A stretch of 64,000 nucleotides of DNA from Streptococcus mitis. Lineage in GTDB: Bacteria > Bacillota > Bacilli > Lactobacillales > Streptococcaceae. The number at the start of each line of letters is the position of its first letter. Within the stretch, counting starts at the first letter, position 1. Positions 27,033 to 39,237 of the stretch are shown here, piece by piece. The notes beneath the pieces were generated by a model that saw nothing but the letters and a program-made list of their open reading frames with translations, did no database searches and was not told the origin of the DNA. The position numbers were made by a program, and so were the translations under genes. The stretch covers positions 1 through 64,000 of the forward strand of contig NZ_WIJP01000010.1 in assembly GCF_009496155.1 (NCBI RefSeq). The letters run 5' to 3'.

Positions 27033-27080
27033 AAAAAAGGTTTATAATTTCCATAAAATTGACATGGAAATTATAAAACC
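27033..27080 (-). terminator. Terminator of the ami operon
   Basis: On the minus strand GGTTTTATAATTTCCAT and ATGGAAATTATAAACC pair over 16 bases, followed by TTTTTTC. It lies directly after the amiF stop. Confidence 0.8.
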
Positions 27081-27084
27081 AATA

Positions 27085-28011
27085 TTAGCGTATATCTTGT
27101 TTATAACGTGTTAATTCTGCTTGGTTAGCCCACACATAGTGACCTGGACGGATTTCAACCATAGACGGCTTATCAGTCTCATAGTCATGTTGACTTGGAT
27201 CGTAAACCTTCAAGACCTTCTTACGTTCCAAGATTGGATCTGGGATTGGTACCGCTGAAAGCAAGGCTTGAGTATATGGGTGAATTGGATTGTTAAACAA
27301 TTCTTCTGTTTCTGCAACCTCTACAATAACCCCCTTATAAATAACTGCAATACGATCTGAAATAAAGCGAACAACCGACAAATCATGGGCGATGAAGAGA
27401 TAGGTCAAACCAAGTTCTTTTTGGAATTTTTTAAGCAAGTTCAAGACTTGGGCACGTACAGAAACGTCCAAGGCTGAAATTGGCTCATCTGCAATAACAA
27501 AGTCTGGTTGCATGACCAAGGCACGGGCGATACCGATACGTTGACGTTGACCACCTGAGAATTCATGAGGGTAACGAGTCAAGTGCTCAGCAAGAAGACC
27601 TACTTCACGGATAATATTTTGAACTTTCTCTTTACGTTCTTCTTCATCTTTGAACAGATGGTGATTGTAAAGACCTTCAGAAATAATATAATCAACAGTC
27701 GCACGTTCATTCAAACTTGCTGCAGGGTCTTGGAAAATCATCTGGATACGACGAATCAATTCCGCAACTTGTTCACGAGATTTCTTACCATTAATCTTTT
27801 GACCATCAAAAATGATGTCACCATTACTTGTATCATTGAGACCGATTATCGCACGACCAATAGTTGTTTTCCCACTACCTGACTCACCTACAAGCGAGAA
27901 AGTTTCTCCCTTGTTGATAAAGAAGTTAGCATTTTTAACCGCGACAAACTTCTTACTTCCTTCACCGAAGGAAATTTCTAAATCTTTGATTTCTACTAAT
28001 TTTTCAGACAT
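27085..28011 (-). CDS. amiF: Oligopeptide ABC transporter ATP-binding protein AmiF
   Basis: A 308-aa cytoplasmic ATPase, one of the two that drive the Ami oligopeptide permease. Walker A GESGSGKT, signature SGGQRQRIG, Walker [13 protein letters not shown]-loop IAHDLSV, and the C-terminal oligopeptide-ATPase extension ([15 protein letters not shown]). I start it at the ATG at 28011, with AGGAAGGAA upstream, giving the length known for pneumococcal AmiF; the longer frame runs into amiE. Ami imports peptides for nutrition and also imports signalling peptides in streptococci. Confidence 0.95.
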   Translation of the reverse strand: MSEKLVEIKDLEISFGEGSKKFVAVKNANFFINKGETFSLVGESGSGKTTIGRAIIGLNDTSNGDIIFDGQKINGKKSREQVAELIRRIQMIFQDPAASLNERATVDYIISEGLYNHHLFKDEEERKEKVQNIIREVGLLAEHLTRYPHEFSGGQRQRIGIARALVMQPDFVIADEPISALDVSVRAQVLNLLKKFQKELGLTYLFIAHDLSVVRFISDRIAVIYKGVIVEVAETEELFNNPIHPYTQALLSAVPIPDPILERKKVLKVYDPSQHDYETDKPSMVEIRPGHYVWANQAELTRYKQDIR

Positions 28012-28021
28012 TTCCTTCCTC

Positions 28022-29089
28022 CTAGTCTGCCAGATGGGCAAATCCCATTTTATCACGAATCTTATCGTGGAGATTTGCAATCACAGCTGGTTTTTCTACT
28101 TTTGGAGCATCCTCATGAAGCAGCCAAGTTTTAGCCCAATGCGTCTCTGATACTGAGAATTGAGGGGCTTTTTGTTCGAAGTCAATCTGCATTGCATAGT
28201 CTGAACGCAAGGCAAAGGCATCCCCTTTCAAGTCAGTATAAAGTGACGGAGGTGTTCCTGGGATTGAGTAAAGATCCCCTTTATCATCAGCAAGCTGAGG
28301 CAAGCTAGACAAGAGACTCCATGTATATGGATGGCGAGGGTCATAGAAGACTTCCTCAACCGTTCCATATTCAACGATTTCTCCTGCATACATAACCGCT
28401 ACCTTATCCGCAATACTTGCTACCACACCAAGGTCGTGGGTGATAAAGATTGTTGTGAAATGGTACTCGTTTTGTAAAGATTTCAGCAAATCAATAATCT
28501 GTGCCTGAATAGTCACATCCAAGGCAGTCGTTGGCTCATCACAGATCAGGACATCAGGTCGGCAGGCAAGAGCAATCGCAATAACGATACGTTGACGCAT
28601 TCCTCCAGAATATTGGAATGGGTATTCATCAAAACGTCTATCTGCGTCTGGAATCCCAACCTTATTCATATAGTCAATCGCCAATTCTTTTGCTTCTTTG
28701 GCTGTTTTTCCTTGGTGTTTTACAATAACTTCTGTAATCTGACTACCAATTGTTTTAATTGGGTCCAAACTAGTCATTGGATCCTGGAAAATCGTCGCAA
28801 TCTTAGCGCCACGAATTTGTTCCCAATCCTTGTGAGAAGACAAGGATGTCAAATCTTGACCACGGTAGTCAATACTTCCTTGGGCAATACGACCATTTTC
28901 TTCAAGCATACCTGTAAAGGTTTTTGTCAAAACAGATTTCCCTGATCCTGACTCGCCTACCAAGGCTAGTACCTCTCCTTCAACTAGTTCAAGGGAAACG
29001 CCGCGAATGGCTGTCAATACTTTGTCACGAACGTCAAATTCCACGACAATATCGCGAGCAGTCAAAATTACATTTTTTTCTTTTGTCAT
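28022..29089 (-). CDS. amiE: Oligopeptide ABC transporter ATP-binding protein AmiE
   Basis: The 355-aa partner ATPase of AmiF. Walker A GESGSGKS, signature [10 protein letters not shown], Walker [20 protein letters not shown], and an oligopeptide-specific C-terminus ([17 protein letters not shown]). It is fourth in the amiACDEF operon, with 8 bases between amiD and amiE and 10 between amiE and amiF. Confidence 0.95.
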   Translation of the reverse strand: MTKEKNVILTARDIVVEFDVRDKVLTAIRGVSLELVEGEVLALVGESGSGKSVLTKTFTGMLEENGRIAQGSIDYRGQDLTSLSSHKDWEQIRGAKIATIFQDPMTSLDPIKTIGSQITEVIVKHQGKTAKEAKELAIDYMNKVGIPDADRRFDEYPFQYSGGMRQRIVIAIALACRPDVLICDEPTTALDVTIQAQIIDLLKSLQNEYHFTTIFITHDLGVVASIADKVAVMYAGEIVEYGTVEEVFYDPRHPYTWSLLSSLPQLADDKGDLYSIPGTPPSLYTDLKGDAFALRSDYAMQIDFEQKAPQFSVSETHWAKTWLLHEDAPKVEKPAVIANLHDKIRDKMGFAHLAD

Positions 29090-29097
29090 TTCTACTC

Positions 29098-30024
29098 CTA
29101 TCTATGTGTACGTGGATCACTAGCATCTGCTAAGTTTTGACCAACTACGAAAAAGGACAAGGATACCAAGACAAGAGTTGTCAATGGAATCCAGAACAAG
29201 TAAGCATTGGTTGTTACGTTTTGTGAATAATCCGAAATCAAACGACCCAAACTTGGCACTGTAATCGGTAATCCAAGACCGAAGAAAGACAAGAAGGCTT
29301 CGTATGAGATAAAGCTTGGAAGCATTTGGGTCATCGTTGTCACAATAACAGATACCAATTGTGGCATGATATTTTTGGCAACAATCTTCAAGGTTGGGGT
29401 TCCCAAAGTACGCGACGCCAAGTTGTATTCCAAATCACGATAACGCAAGATTTGCACACGGATCATGAAAGCAATCCCAATCCATGTTGTTACACTCATG
29501 GCAAAAATCAGATTCCAGAATCCAGCTCCGATTGAGTAAGTCAAGACAATGACAATCAAAAGAGATGGAATGTTTGAGATGACGTTATAAACTTCCATCA
29601 TGACACGGTCAACGGATTTTGAAATTCCCCAAATACCACCGACAAAGACACCGATAACCAAGTTAATCGCTGTCGCAATGACAGAAATGAGGATAGAGTT
29701 ACGAGCTCCGAACCAGACACCGTCAAAGAGCGATTTACCGTTACTGTCAGTACCGAACCAATGCTCAGCATTTGGCTTGATATAACGAGCGCTAAAATCG
29801 TTTACCTTGCTGACATCATTGAAATCAAACTTAGAAAACATTGGGTAGATGAAACTCATCAAAATGATGGCTACCAAGATTCCCAACATGACTACAGTTG
29901 ATTTTTTCTTCATAAATTGTCTAAACACTGATTTCCAGTAAGAATATGCTGGCGCATCAATAGTTTCAGAGGCAAAATCGTCACGTTTTACGAACTGAAA
30001 TTTTTCTTTATCGATTGTAGACAT
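29098..30024 (-). CDS. amiD: Oligopeptide ABC transporter permease AmiD
   Basis: A 308-aa DppC/OppC-type permease with six membrane segments and the EAA-like loop that docks the ATPase ([20 protein letters not shown]). An N-terminal cytoplasmic extension precedes the first helix ([20 protein letters not shown]), as in AmiD. Its first base overlaps the amiC stop. Confidence 0.95.
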   Translation of the reverse strand: MSTIDKEKFQFVKRDDFASETIDAPAYSYWKSVFRQFMKKKSTVVMLGILVAIILMSFIYPMFSKFDFNDVSKVNDFSARYIKPNAEHWFGTDSNGKSLFDGVWFGARNSILISVIATAINLVIGVFVGGIWGISKSVDRVMMEVYNVISNIPSLLIVIVLTYSIGAGFWNLIFAMSVTTWIGIAFMIRVQILRYRDLEYNLASRTLGTPTLKIVAKNIMPQLVSVIVTTMTQMLPSFISYEAFLSFFGLGLPITVPSLGRLISDYSQNVTTNAYLFWIPLTTLVLVSLSFFVVGQNLADASDPRTHR

Positions 30025-31520
30025 TATTTGCCTCCTTTCTCAGTCAATTTAATACGTGGGTCAATAATAGTCATCCAAATATCTCCTAAAAGAAGAGAGA
30101 GGATAGAAATACATGTAAAGATGAAGACAAGACCAACGACCATAGAGTTATTAGATGCTTTTACAGAATCAATCAACATTTTACCCATACCTGGGAAGGC
30201 GAAGACTGTTTCAGTAAGAGTTGCACCACCGATAACCCCGATAACGGCACCAGGAATTCCTGAAACAAGCGGAACCATGGCATTTTTAAAGATGTGTTTG
30301 TTTGAAATTTCTTTTTCAGATAAACCTTTTGCACGAGCAAAACGTACAAAATCTTGTGATTGCAAGTCAATCATATAACGACGAATCCAAATAGCTGTAA
30401 TAGGAGCCCCCAACAAACCAAGGATAACTGCTGGTAAAACATAAGAACGCCAATCTCCAGCTCCCAGGATAGGGAATGAATCTGGAAGACCAATTGATGA
30501 TCCAATCAAACGAACGATGTAAACCAAGGCAATCGTTGGAAGAGCCATCAAGAAGGTCAAAGCACCTGTCGAAAAGCTATCAATCCAAGTGTTCTTGAAA
30601 CGGGCCATGGCTGAACCAAGCGGCACGGCAATCGCATAAGAAATCACTAAACCAATCAATCCAACGACAGCAGAGCTGGCAATCATAGAAGGATATTGGT
30701 AGTTACTTTCAGTAGCTGTATAAGGATCATCTTTTCCGTAGTTGGCTACTTCACGAGAATCAGCCTGACTAGGTGATTTGTAGGTTCTTGAGTAAATATT
30801 TACAGAAGAAGTTTTCTTACCTGTTGGGAACTGAACTTGACCCGTTTTTGTTTGCCCTTGCCCCTGAGTAATAACCTGTAAAACAGGGCTATTAGCATAT
30901 GTTGGATAAGAGTCACCTAAATTGATGTTCACAAAGTTTTGATGCACGAATGGGAACTGACTGTTGAAGTACAAGAGATATTTATGTTTAGTTCCTGAAC
31001 CAACCAATGACCATCCGATTGCTGGATCATTTTCGAAACGAAGGTAACGTTTCAAGTCTGGATTTTCAGGGTCTTGAATTTTATTTGTATGGTCAATGTC
31101 AATTAAGTTAGCATAGAATTTGAAAACACGTTCAAAAATTGGGATTTCACGAGTAGCGTAGAATTGGCCACTTTCAGTAAATTCTCCTAGAGTCCAACCA
31201 TGACCGATTTGTTTGATGTATTTTTCATAGATAGCCTTGTTGGTGTCATTAGCTTCAACTGTTACAGAGGCATCCATCTGGCTAGCTTTTTCTTGCAATT
31301 CCTTGGTATCGTAGTACTCGATATAGCCCATACGCTCATAAACAGTGTTCTCATAGTTATCACGCTTATCAGCAGTTGTCGCAATCTTGTTATAGTTGGT
31401 ATCCTGTTTGAAAATTAATTTTCGAGGAACCATTGTATAGATAATCGTGTAAGTCAAGGTTGTTACTAAGAAGATAGAAACCAATGACCGCAAGACACGC
31501 ATAAAAATATATTTCTTCAT
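30024..31520 (-). CDS. amiC: Oligopeptide ABC transporter permease AmiC
   Basis: A 498-aa DppB/OppB-type permease. It has the long extracytoplasmic loop (about 35-270) between the first helix and the five C-terminal helices that distinguishes AmiC from shorter OppB proteins. The ATPase-docking loop is [20 protein letters not shown]. Its length equals that of pneumococcal AmiC. Confidence 0.95.
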   Translation of the reverse strand: MKKYIFMRVLRSLVSIFLVTTLTYTIIYTMVPRKLIFKQDTNYNKIATTADKRDNYENTVYERMGYIEYYDTKELQEKASQMDASVTVEANDTNKAIYEKYIKQIGHGWTLGEFTESGQFYATREIPIFERVFKFYANLIDIDHTNKIQDPENPDLKRYLRFENDPAIGWSLVGSGTKHKYLLYFNSQFPFVHQNFVNINLGDSYPTYANSPVLQVITQGQGQTKTGQVQFPTGKKTSSVNIYSRTYKSPSQADSREVANYGKDDPYTATESNYQYPSMIASSAVVGLIGLVISYAIAVPLGSAMARFKNTWIDSFSTGALTFLMALPTIALVYIVRLIGSSIGLPDSFPILGAGDWRSYVLPAVILGLLGAPITAIWIRRYMIDLQSQDFVRFARAKGLSEKEISNKHIFKNAMVPLVSGIPGAVIGVIGGATLTETVFAFPGMGKMLIDSVKASNNSMVVGLVFIFTCISILSLLLGDIWMTIIDPRIKLTEKGGK

Positions 31521-31586
31521 ATCGTTTCCTTTTTAAATCCCAAAAGAACCTTCTCCTCATGGAGAGAAAGTTCCCTTGAGAGTTAT

Positions 31587-33566
31587 TTATTTAACGTGTT
31601 TAGTCAATTCTTTTTGAACTTTTTCGTTTGATTCTTTTTTCTCTTTGAGCCATTTCTCACGAGCTTGTTCATAATCAGCCTTTGTTACAACTTTGTCTTG
31701 TAACTGAATATATTTGAAGTAGAGATTTGAACCTTTGTCTCCAGATTGGCTATAAGAAGCTGAGAATGGTACAACACGAGAAATGAATGGTGCAGCACCA
31801 CTAGAAGACATAGCTGGTAAGAAGAGTGAACTGTCTGTCAACCAAGCTTGAGCAGCAGCATATTTTTCATAACGTTTGTTAAGATCACTTGTTTCTTTTC
31901 CAGCTTCATCAAGCAATTTATCGTAATCTTTCACACCAACTTTAGCTGCAGCTGCATTTGATGGGTCATCATACCCCATATAAGTTTTCGTTTGCTCACT
32001 ATTAGTTGATTTAAGGATATCAAGGTAAGTTGATGGATCTTCATAGTCAGGATTCCATCCAACCGCACCTGAAAGATCCCAATCCTCAGCTGCTGCATTA
32101 GCAGCATAATAAGTCGCATTAAAGAATTCATCTTTAGAAATTTGTTGAATATCGATGACAACATTTTCTTCGCCTAAAACTTTTTCAACTGATTGTTTGA
32201 ACGACTGAATCCGTGCGACAAAGTTTTTAGAGGTTTGGTCTACTGGAACATCCAAGTGGATAGGGAATTTCACACCTTCTGCTTCCAGAGCAGTTTTAGC
32301 TTTAGCAAATTCTGCTTTAGCTTTGTCAGCGTTAAAGAGACCGTCTTGACCATCAGCAAAGTTTACATCTTTCCACTCATCTCCATAAGTCTTAACTTTT
32401 TCAGCAACCAAGTCACCGAAAGTTTTTTCGCCTGCAGTCACAAAGTCTGGTTTCACAAATAAATTACGAACTGCGAGAGGAGCACCTTCTTTACCGTTAA
32501 CTTGAGCAGAATAACCTGTACGGTCAAAGGCAAAGTTCAAGGCTTGGCGGAAGTCTTTGTTAAGAAGAGCTTTCTTAGTAGATGTTTTCTCTTCATCTGT
32601 CGTTTTAGATGTATATTTGTAATTTTGTCGATCGATATTTACACCTAAACCTCCAATACCAGCTCCTGATGGAGTGTAGAAAATATTATCCTTGTATGAC
32701 TCCTCTACCTTTGAGAAGTTTGAACTTGTTGGGTAAAGACGAGCAAAACTATAAGCTCCACTTGTAAAGTTACGCTCAAGTGATTCTTGGTCCGAACCAT
32801 CAAAATATGCCAGTGTTGCTGTATCTAAATGAACATTCTCTTTATCCCAGTACTGCTCGTTCTTAGCAAATTCGATAGAAGATTTAGCAGTCAAACCTTT
32901 GAGCAAGAAAGGTCCATTATATAGCAATGATGTAGGATCTGTCGCTTTAGCAAAATCAGAGCCTTTTGATTTTTCAAATTCTTCGTTTAATGGCCAGAAA
33001 ATTGAATAAACCATCTTAGAGTTCCAGTAAGGTTCTGGTTGGTTCAAAGTATACTCAAGAGTATAGTCATCAACCGCTTTAACACCTACTGTAGAGAAAT
33101 CTTTTGAATTCCCAGCCAAATAATCAGATAAACCTTTAACAGAAGTTTCAGCTAGATATAGAGCTTCTGATTTCTTATCTGCCGCATGTTTCAATCCATT
33201 CACGAAATCTTTAGCAGTCACTTCGGCATATTCTTCACCATCGGATGTCATCCATTTGACACCTTTACGAATTTTGTAGGTATATGTCAATCCGTCTTTT
33301 GATACAGACCAGTCTTCTGCAACCGCAGGAGTCAAATTCCCGTATTTGTCATTTGTGAAGAGGCCATCGATCCCGTTTGAAGTAGCCACTTTCGTACTCT
33401 CTTTTCCAGAGATAAGATAGTCCAATGTTTCTGGATCAGCTGAATAGACATAGCCATAAGTTTTTGGAGCTGTCGAATCAGATGATTTTGAATTCCCACA
33501 AGCTACTAATACACCTGTTGCTAATAAAGCAACTCCTGCTGCAACAAAGACTCTACTTTTTTTCAT
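31587..33566 (-). CDS. amiA: Oligopeptide-binding lipoprotein AmiA
   Basis: A 659-aa SBP_bac_5 lipoprotein that captures oligopeptides and passes them to AmiCDEF. The lipoprotein signal is VAAGVALLATGVLVACGNS with the lipobox VACG. The start is the ATG at 33566, with GAGGAGTAAAG upstream; a frame extending to 33602 would begin inside the promoter. The C-terminus (EKWLKEKKESNEKVQKELTK) is AmiA-like. It is the first gene of amiACDEF. Confidence 0.95.
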   Translation of the reverse strand: MKKSRVFVAAGVALLATGVLVACGNSKSSDSTAPKTYGYVYSADPETLDYLISGKESTKVATSNGIDGLFTNDKYGNLTPAVAEDWSVSKDGLTYTYKIRKGVKWMTSDGEEYAEVTAKDFVNGLKHAADKKSEALYLAETSVKGLSDYLAGNSKDFSTVGVKAVDDYTLEYTLNQPEPYWNSKMVYSIFWPLNEEFEKSKGSDFAKATDPTSLLYNGPFLLKGLTAKSSIEFAKNEQYWDKENVHLDTATLAYFDGSDQESLERNFTSGAYSFARLYPTSSNFSKVEESYKDNIFYTPSGAGIGGLGVNIDRQNYKYTSKTTDEEKTSTKKALLNKDFRQALNFAFDRTGYSAQVNGKEGAPLAVRNLFVKPDFVTAGEKTFGDLVAEKVKTYGDEWKDVNFADGQDGLFNADKAKAEFAKAKTALEAEGVKFPIHLDVPVDQTSKNFVARIQSFKQSVEKVLGEENVVIDIQQISKDEFFNATYYAANAAAEDWDLSGAVGWNPDYEDPSTYLDILKSTNSEQTKTYMGYDDPSNAAAAKVGVKDYDKLLDEAGKETSDLNKRYEKYAAAQAWLTDSSLFLPAMSSSGAAPFISRVVPFSASYSQSGDKGSNLYFKYIQLQDKVVTKADYEQAREKWLKEKKESNEKVQKELTKHVK

Positions 33567-33601
33567 TTCTTTACTCCTCTTATAAAGTATAGGTTTTATC
33601 A

Positions 33602-33630
33602 ATTATAACATAGATTTCAAGAAAAGTAAA
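33602..33630 (-). promoter_or_regulatory. Promoter of the ami operon
   Basis: TTTACT (33630-33625), 17-base spacer, TATAAT (33607-33602) with an extended -10 (TGTTATAAT) on the minus strand. Confidence 0.75.
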
Positions 33631-33681
33631 CGAATTTTCAGAATATTTAGGCTTATTCATACAAAAAATCTGAAAAAGCTA

Positions 33682-33710
33682 TTGACTGTGAATGATTTTC
33701 AAGGTATAAT
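33682..33710 (+). promoter_or_regulatory. Promoter of tRNA-Cys
   Basis: TTGACT (33682-33687), 17-base spacer, perfect TATAAT (33705-33710), 12 bases before the tRNA. Confidence 0.85.
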
Positions 33711-33722
33711 AATAAAAGTAAA

Positions 33723-33793
33723 GGCGGTATAGCCAAGTGGTAAGGCACGGCTCTGCAAAAGCTTGATCGTCGGTTCAAATCCGTCTACCGCCT
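33723..33793 (+). tRNA. tRNA-Cys (GCA)
   Basis: A 71-base cloverleaf: acceptor arms GGCGGTA and TACCGCC, D-arm GCCAAGTGGTAAGGC, anticodon loop CTGCAAA with anticodon GCA at 33755-33757, and T-arm GTCGGTTCAAATCCGTC. CCA is not encoded. There is no phage or integrase gene at its 3' end. Confidence 0.92.
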
Positions 33794-33828
33794 TCTACGA
33801 ACTTGATTTATCAGGTTTCAAACGAACA

Positions 33829-33854
33829 GAAAGCCCAGTTTGAAGGGCTTTTTT
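33829..33854 (+). terminator. Terminator after tRNA-Cys
   Basis: AAAGCCC, an 8-base loop and GGGCTT, followed by TTTT. Confidence 0.7.
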
Positions 33855-33951
33855 CTTTTTCCTCGAATAAATACGTATCACTTTAAAAAACTTTTGGGGC
33901 AAGTTTGGGCTGAATTTTTCGAGGGTACAATTCTCTTTTGAAATCAACTGA

Positions 33952-33984
33952 AAAAAGCTTCGTCACACCTGGTGACAAAAGCCT
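33952..33984 (-). terminator. Terminator of the CorC-type gene
   Basis: On the minus strand GGCTTTTGTCACC and GGTGTGACGAAGC form a stem followed by TTTTTTC. Confidence 0.75.
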
Positions 33985-33989
33985 CTAGT

Positions 33990-35321
33990 TTACTCTGTTT
34001 CTTCTTCTATTTCGACTTCTGTAATTTGGACTTTTACCTTGGTAACACGTCCATTTTTTACCTTATCATTGGTTAGGATAAGCTGTTTGTTTTGGCTGAC
34101 CAATTCATAGCTGAGTTTCTCAGTCGTTGGAATGGTCCCAACTCCTGTCAAATAATAACCAGCGATGGTATCAACGTCATCACTTTCCAGTTCAACATCA
34201 AAGTAGTCATTGAAATCATTGAGATTCATGGTACCTTGAACGATATAAGTGTCTTCTCCGATTTGATGAACTTCGATTTCTGCCTTATCTGTTTCGTCAT
34301 CGATTTCCCCAACAATTTCCTCTAAGAGGTCTTCTAAGGTCACCAAACCAGCCATACCACCGTATTCATCTAGCAAGATTGCCATTTGTCTTTGGGTATT
34401 GCGCAATTCTTTTAGCAAGTCATCCACAAAAATAGTTTCAGGAACAAAGAGTGGATCTTGTAAAATTCTCTTCCATACAATATTGTCAAAACCGTCTACA
34501 AAAGCTGCCTTAAGAAGACTCTTGGTGTGAATAATCCCAATCACGTTATCCTTGTCTCCATCATAGACAGGGATACGAGAATAATTTTGTTTTAAAATAC
34601 TTTGGATAATGGTTTGACTATCATCCTGAATATCCACCATAAATGCATCCGTTCGAGGAACCATGACCTCTCTGGCCATCAATTCATCCAGTGAAAAAAT
34701 CCCCTGTAACATCTCAATTTCATCAGCATCTAGTGTTTCTTCACTATTGGTCAGCATGTACTCAATTTCATCACGGGTCATTTTTTCATCAGCATCGTCA
34801 AAGGTCATAGGAGTCAAGCGACTCAATAGATTGGTAGATGCAGATAAGAGCCAAACAAAGGGACTAACTAGTTTCCCCAGCCCAATGATAACTGGCGCTG
34901 TACGAATCGCCAAGGCATCCTTCAGATTAAGAGCGATTCTTTTGGGATACAATTCCCCAAAAACGATGGAAATATAAGTCAAAAATGCTAAAGATAGAAA
35001 ACTTGCAACGGCATAAGCTGTTTCGCTATTTCCAAGCCAAGAAGCAATTTCTCGTCCCAGAGTTTCTGCCAAACTAGCCCCTGATAAGATCGTAATCAGA
35101 GTAATTCCTACTTGAATGGTTGATAAAAAATGGTTAGGATTTTCTAGTACCTTCAGCAGACGGATATAGCGTCTATCTCCTTCTTCTGCTTTTTGTTCAA
35201 CCCGCGCACGATTTAGTGACACCATGGCCATTTCTGTAGCTGAGAAAAAAGCATTTAACACCGTCAAGATAAACAATAAAACAAATTGTAGCAACAAATT
35301 CTGACTACTTGGGTCTTCCAT
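33990..35321 (-). CDS. CNNM/CorC-family membrane protein (TlyC-like, hemolysin family)
   Basis: A 443-aa membrane protein with the DUF21/CNNM transmembrane domain (about 10-195, with AFFSATEMAMVSLNRARVEQ), a pair of CBS motifs (about 215-335; RIPVYDGDKDNVIGIIHTKS and QMAILLDEYGGMAGLVTLED), and a C-terminal CorC/HlyC domain (to about 435). CNNM relatives export magnesium. The hemolysin label is historical. It is monocistronic. Confidence 0.88.
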   Translation of the reverse strand: MEDPSSQNLLLQFVLLFILTVLNAFFSATEMAMVSLNRARVEQKAEEGDRRYIRLLKVLENPNHFLSTIQVGITLITILSGASLAETLGREIASWLGNSETAYAVASFLSLAFLTYISIVFGELYPKRIALNLKDALAIRTAPVIIGLGKLVSPFVWLLSASTNLLSRLTPMTFDDADEKMTRDEIEYMLTNSEETLDADEIEMLQGIFSLDELMAREVMVPRTDAFMVDIQDDSQTIIQSILKQNYSRIPVYDGDKDNVIGIIHTKSLLKAAFVDGFDNIVWKRILQDPLFVPETIFVDDLLKELRNTQRQMAILLDEYGGMAGLVTLEDLLEEIVGEIDDETDKAEIEVHQIGEDTYIVQGTMNLNDFNDYFDVELESDDVDTIAGYYLTGVGTIPTTEKLSYELVSQNKQLILTNDKVKNGRVTKVKVQITEVEIEEETE

Positions 35322-35485
35322 AGTTCTTCTCCTAAAATAGTAATTTATCCTTTATTATATCACAAAATCTAGTCCAGTACATATTATTTTTTATCAGTGT
35401 CTATTGTAGCCCTCCTTAACCTTGATTAAACTAGTAAAAGAAGAACTCCTACATCTACAAGTGACATAGGAGTTTATGTTATATT

Positions 35486-36529
<1,044 letters not shown>

Positions 36530-36537
<8 letters not shown>

Positions 36538-37813
36538 CTTCATCACTTGCCTCAATCCGCTGAATCTTAGCACCTAGCTGTGCTAACTTCTCATGGAATC
36601 GGTAGTAACCTCTATCCAAGTGAACCAATTTACCAACCACGGTTTCTCCCTGTGCTACCAAACCTGTCAAAATCAAAGCTGCGCTGGCACGAAGATCGGT
36701 AGAAAGAACTTCTGCTCCCTGCAAAGGTTGTCCACCAACAATACGAGCTGTGTCACGGATAATCTCAGAATGTAAGCCCATGCGACGCATCTCTTCTAGG
36801 TGTTGGAAACGATTTTCGAAAACTGTCTCCACCATGGTTGATTCCCCTTTTGCGACGGTCATCAAGGCTGTAAATTGAGCCTGCATATCTGTTGGAAATC
36901 CTGGATGGGGCAAGGTTTTCACATGAACAGCTTTTAAATTTTCTAGTTGAGAGCGAACTCGAATTCCTTCAGTCTCCTCTGTCACTTCCACCCCCATTTC
37001 AAGCAATTTGGCAATCAAGGGACGGTTGTGCTCCCAAACAGCGTCTTTAATCAAGACATCACCACCAGTCATGGCAGCAGCTACCATAAAGGTTCCTGCT
37101 TCGATACGGTCTTGGACTACATTATGAGTCGTACCATGAAGTTTGTCAACACCAGTAACGGTAATGGTCTCTGTACCAGCACCCTTAACCTTAGCTCCCA
37201 TTTCATTGAGGAGAATGGCTAGGTCAACAATCTCAGGCTCACGCGCAGCGTTTTCAATCACTGTCACACCATCAGCCAGAGTCGCTGCCATCATCAAGTT
37301 CTGCGTAGCACCAACACTTGGGAAGTCCATGTAGATATGAGCACCCTGCAAGCGATCAGCCTTGGCTTCGATGTAACCAGCTGTCTGACTAATCTTAGCC
37401 CCCATAGCTTCTAGACCTTTCAAATGAAGGTCAATAGGGCGGCTACCAATCGTACAACCACCTGGCATGGATACCTTGGCATGACCTACACGGGCAAGAA
37501 TTGGTCCCAAGACAACGATAGATGCACGCATCTTGCTGACATACTTGTAAGGAGCTTCCTCAGTAATATCACCAGTCGCGTCCACCTCAACAAGATGAGC
37601 TTCTTCATTAAAATCCACCTTGGCATTCAAACCACGAACCACCTGATTCATAGTGAAAACATCTGACAAGATGGGAACATTCTGCAAAACAGTCTTTCCT
37701 TCACTTGCTAGAATAGTCGCTGCCAACAAGGGCAAGACTGCATTCTTTGCTCCTTCGATCGTAACACTTCCTACCAGACGATTATCGCCACCTTGAACTA
37801 CAATTTTTTCCAT
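36530..37813 (-). CDS. murA: UDP-N-acetylglucosamine 1-carboxyvinyltransferase MurA
   Basis: A 427-aa enzyme of the first committed step of peptidoglycan synthesis, using phosphoenolpyruvate. The catalytic cysteine loop is intact ([16 protein letters not shown]), so fosfomycin sensitivity is expected at this enzyme. [10 protein letters not shown] and [11 protein letters not shown] are further signatures. Its start overlaps the acyltransferase gene upstream by 16 bases. Confidence 0.95.
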
Positions 37814-38871
37814 AGAGTATTTTCCTTTAATGTTGATTTTATAAATAGACTTACTTGTTGAATAAACCTATTAACTAATTTGTTAATAATCCAAGCTAAA
37901 ATCAGACTTATCATCAATACAAAAAATGTAAATAACACATCATTTACTCTGGATGACACAAATATTTTTTCTAGAATAGAGATTACTAATCCATGTATCA
38001 TATATAATTCAAACGATATACTACCTAGTAAAATCAAATACATATTTGAAAAATTTATTTTTTTCAGAAAAACAATAATTAAGTAGATTGTAAAAATAAT
38101 ATTATCTAAATTAGCCGCCAGTGCATAACTATAGCTATCTTCTAAATGTATATACTTCAATAAAATATTGTATTTATGTGAGAAAAAGAGTAACACAGTG
38201 ACTAAAATAATTGCTATAATGTAATACCTATCTAAAAATCTATCAATTTTATTTTGATTTTTAGCCCATATTAGACCAATAACGAAGGCCAAAGCACTAT
38301 TATACCACCAGACACTATAGCCTAATTTTATAGCCAAACAGATATAACCGATTACAAATATTGTATTGATAACAATAGATATGGACTTATTTCTGAAAAA
38401 CTTAAACGATATATAAAAAAATATATACATTAAAATTATAATATCGACAAACCAACCATTATAAATAATTGTACTTCCTTTTTTAAATAAATTAGCAAAA
38501 AAATCTAAATCCATTAATTGACCGTTTACAAATCTGTAAAACATATAAATCAAAGATATAGAAAAAAATGGAACTAAAATTTTAGAAAGCCTCTTAACTA
38601 AAAAATTATCTAGATAATTTTTCTTATTTTCATTCTGAGAATACAATCCATAGGCGGACAAAAAGAAGAAAATAGAAACGATATAAGTTCCCATATAGGA
38701 AAAATTAGAAAATTCCTCACCCGATGTAACCCATTGTGACAAATGATGAAATATGATTCCTATAGCTAGAAATCCTCTAAGCCCTGATGTAGATTCAACA
38801 CTTAGATATTCCTTATTTTGGGGCAACAAATAAATTAATAGCGTTATCAATAACAAGACTATAATATCCAT
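37798..38871 (-). CDS. Acyltransferase-3 family membrane protein
   Basis: A 357-aa protein with about ten membrane segments of the Acyl_transf_3/OafA family, which O-acetylates surface sugars. The N-terminal signature with the family His pair is [18 protein letters not shown]. It is much more AT-rich than its neighbours murA and ywzB and overlaps the murA start by 16 bases, which suggests recent insertion upstream of an essential gene. The target polymer is unknown. Confidence 0.85.
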   Translation of the reverse strand: MDIIVLLLITLLIYLLPQNKEYLSVESTSGLRGFLAIGIIFHHLSQWVTSGEEFSNFSYMGTYIVSIFFFLSAYGLYSQNENKKNYLDNFLVKRLSKILVPFFSISLIYMFYRFVNGQLMDLDFFANLFKKGSTIIYNGWFVDIIILMYIFFYISFKFFRNKSISIVINTIFVIGYICLAIKLGYSVWWYNSALAFVIGLIWAKNQNKIDRFLDRYYIIAIILVTVLLFFSHKYNILLKYIHLEDSYSYALAANLDNIIFTIYLIIVFLKKINFSNMYLILLGSISFELYMIHGLVISILEKIFVSSRVNDVLFTFFVLMISLILAWIINKLVNRFIQQVSLFIKSTLKENTLWKKL

Positions 38872-38949
38872 GATTTCTATTTCTCCTTATAAGTTTAACA
38901 ATATCTTTAAAAAGCTAACTACTTGAAAGCAATTTCTTAAACACGCAAA

Positions 38950-39180
38950 TTATAATAATCCTCTAAGCGCTTCTTGCCACAACTGATATAGGCTGATAAA
39001 GAAAGAACTCATGATGTAGCCCATTACAATGCTGAAAAGGACTATCAATAAACGGACTTTTCTTGTGTTCTCAGCTGTCACTTTTAAAACCTTTTCCCAT
39101 CTAACAAGATTCTTTAAAAGGTAAAAACTCACATAAATAAAGAGCATGTGACTGCTTAGAGTGAATAATAATTGAACCAT
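38950..39180 (-). CDS. DUF1146 (YwzB) family membrane protein
   Basis: A 76-aa protein with two membrane segments (LLFTLSSHMLFIYVSFYLL and LLIVLFSIVMGYIMSSFFIS), separated by the conserved VRWEKVLKV. I start it at the ATG at 39180, the family's usual start; an upstream frame to 39234 adds a polar stretch. The function is unknown. It ends 58 bases after sepM begins its own unit, in the same direction. Confidence 0.82.
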   Translation of the reverse strand: MVQLLFTLSSHMLFIYVSFYLLKNLVRWEKVLKVTAENTRKVRLLIVLFSIVMGYIMSSFFISLYQLWQEALRGLL

Positions 39181-39237
39181 TTGACTATTATACCATCTTC
39201 TCTGTTTGTGCGCTAGTTTGGAAACTTCACTCAAAAA

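Noticed and set aside
33793..33990. Phage or integrative-element attachment site at tRNA-Cys
   Set aside because: No integrase, no second copy of the tRNA 3' end, and ordinary housekeeping genes on both sides.
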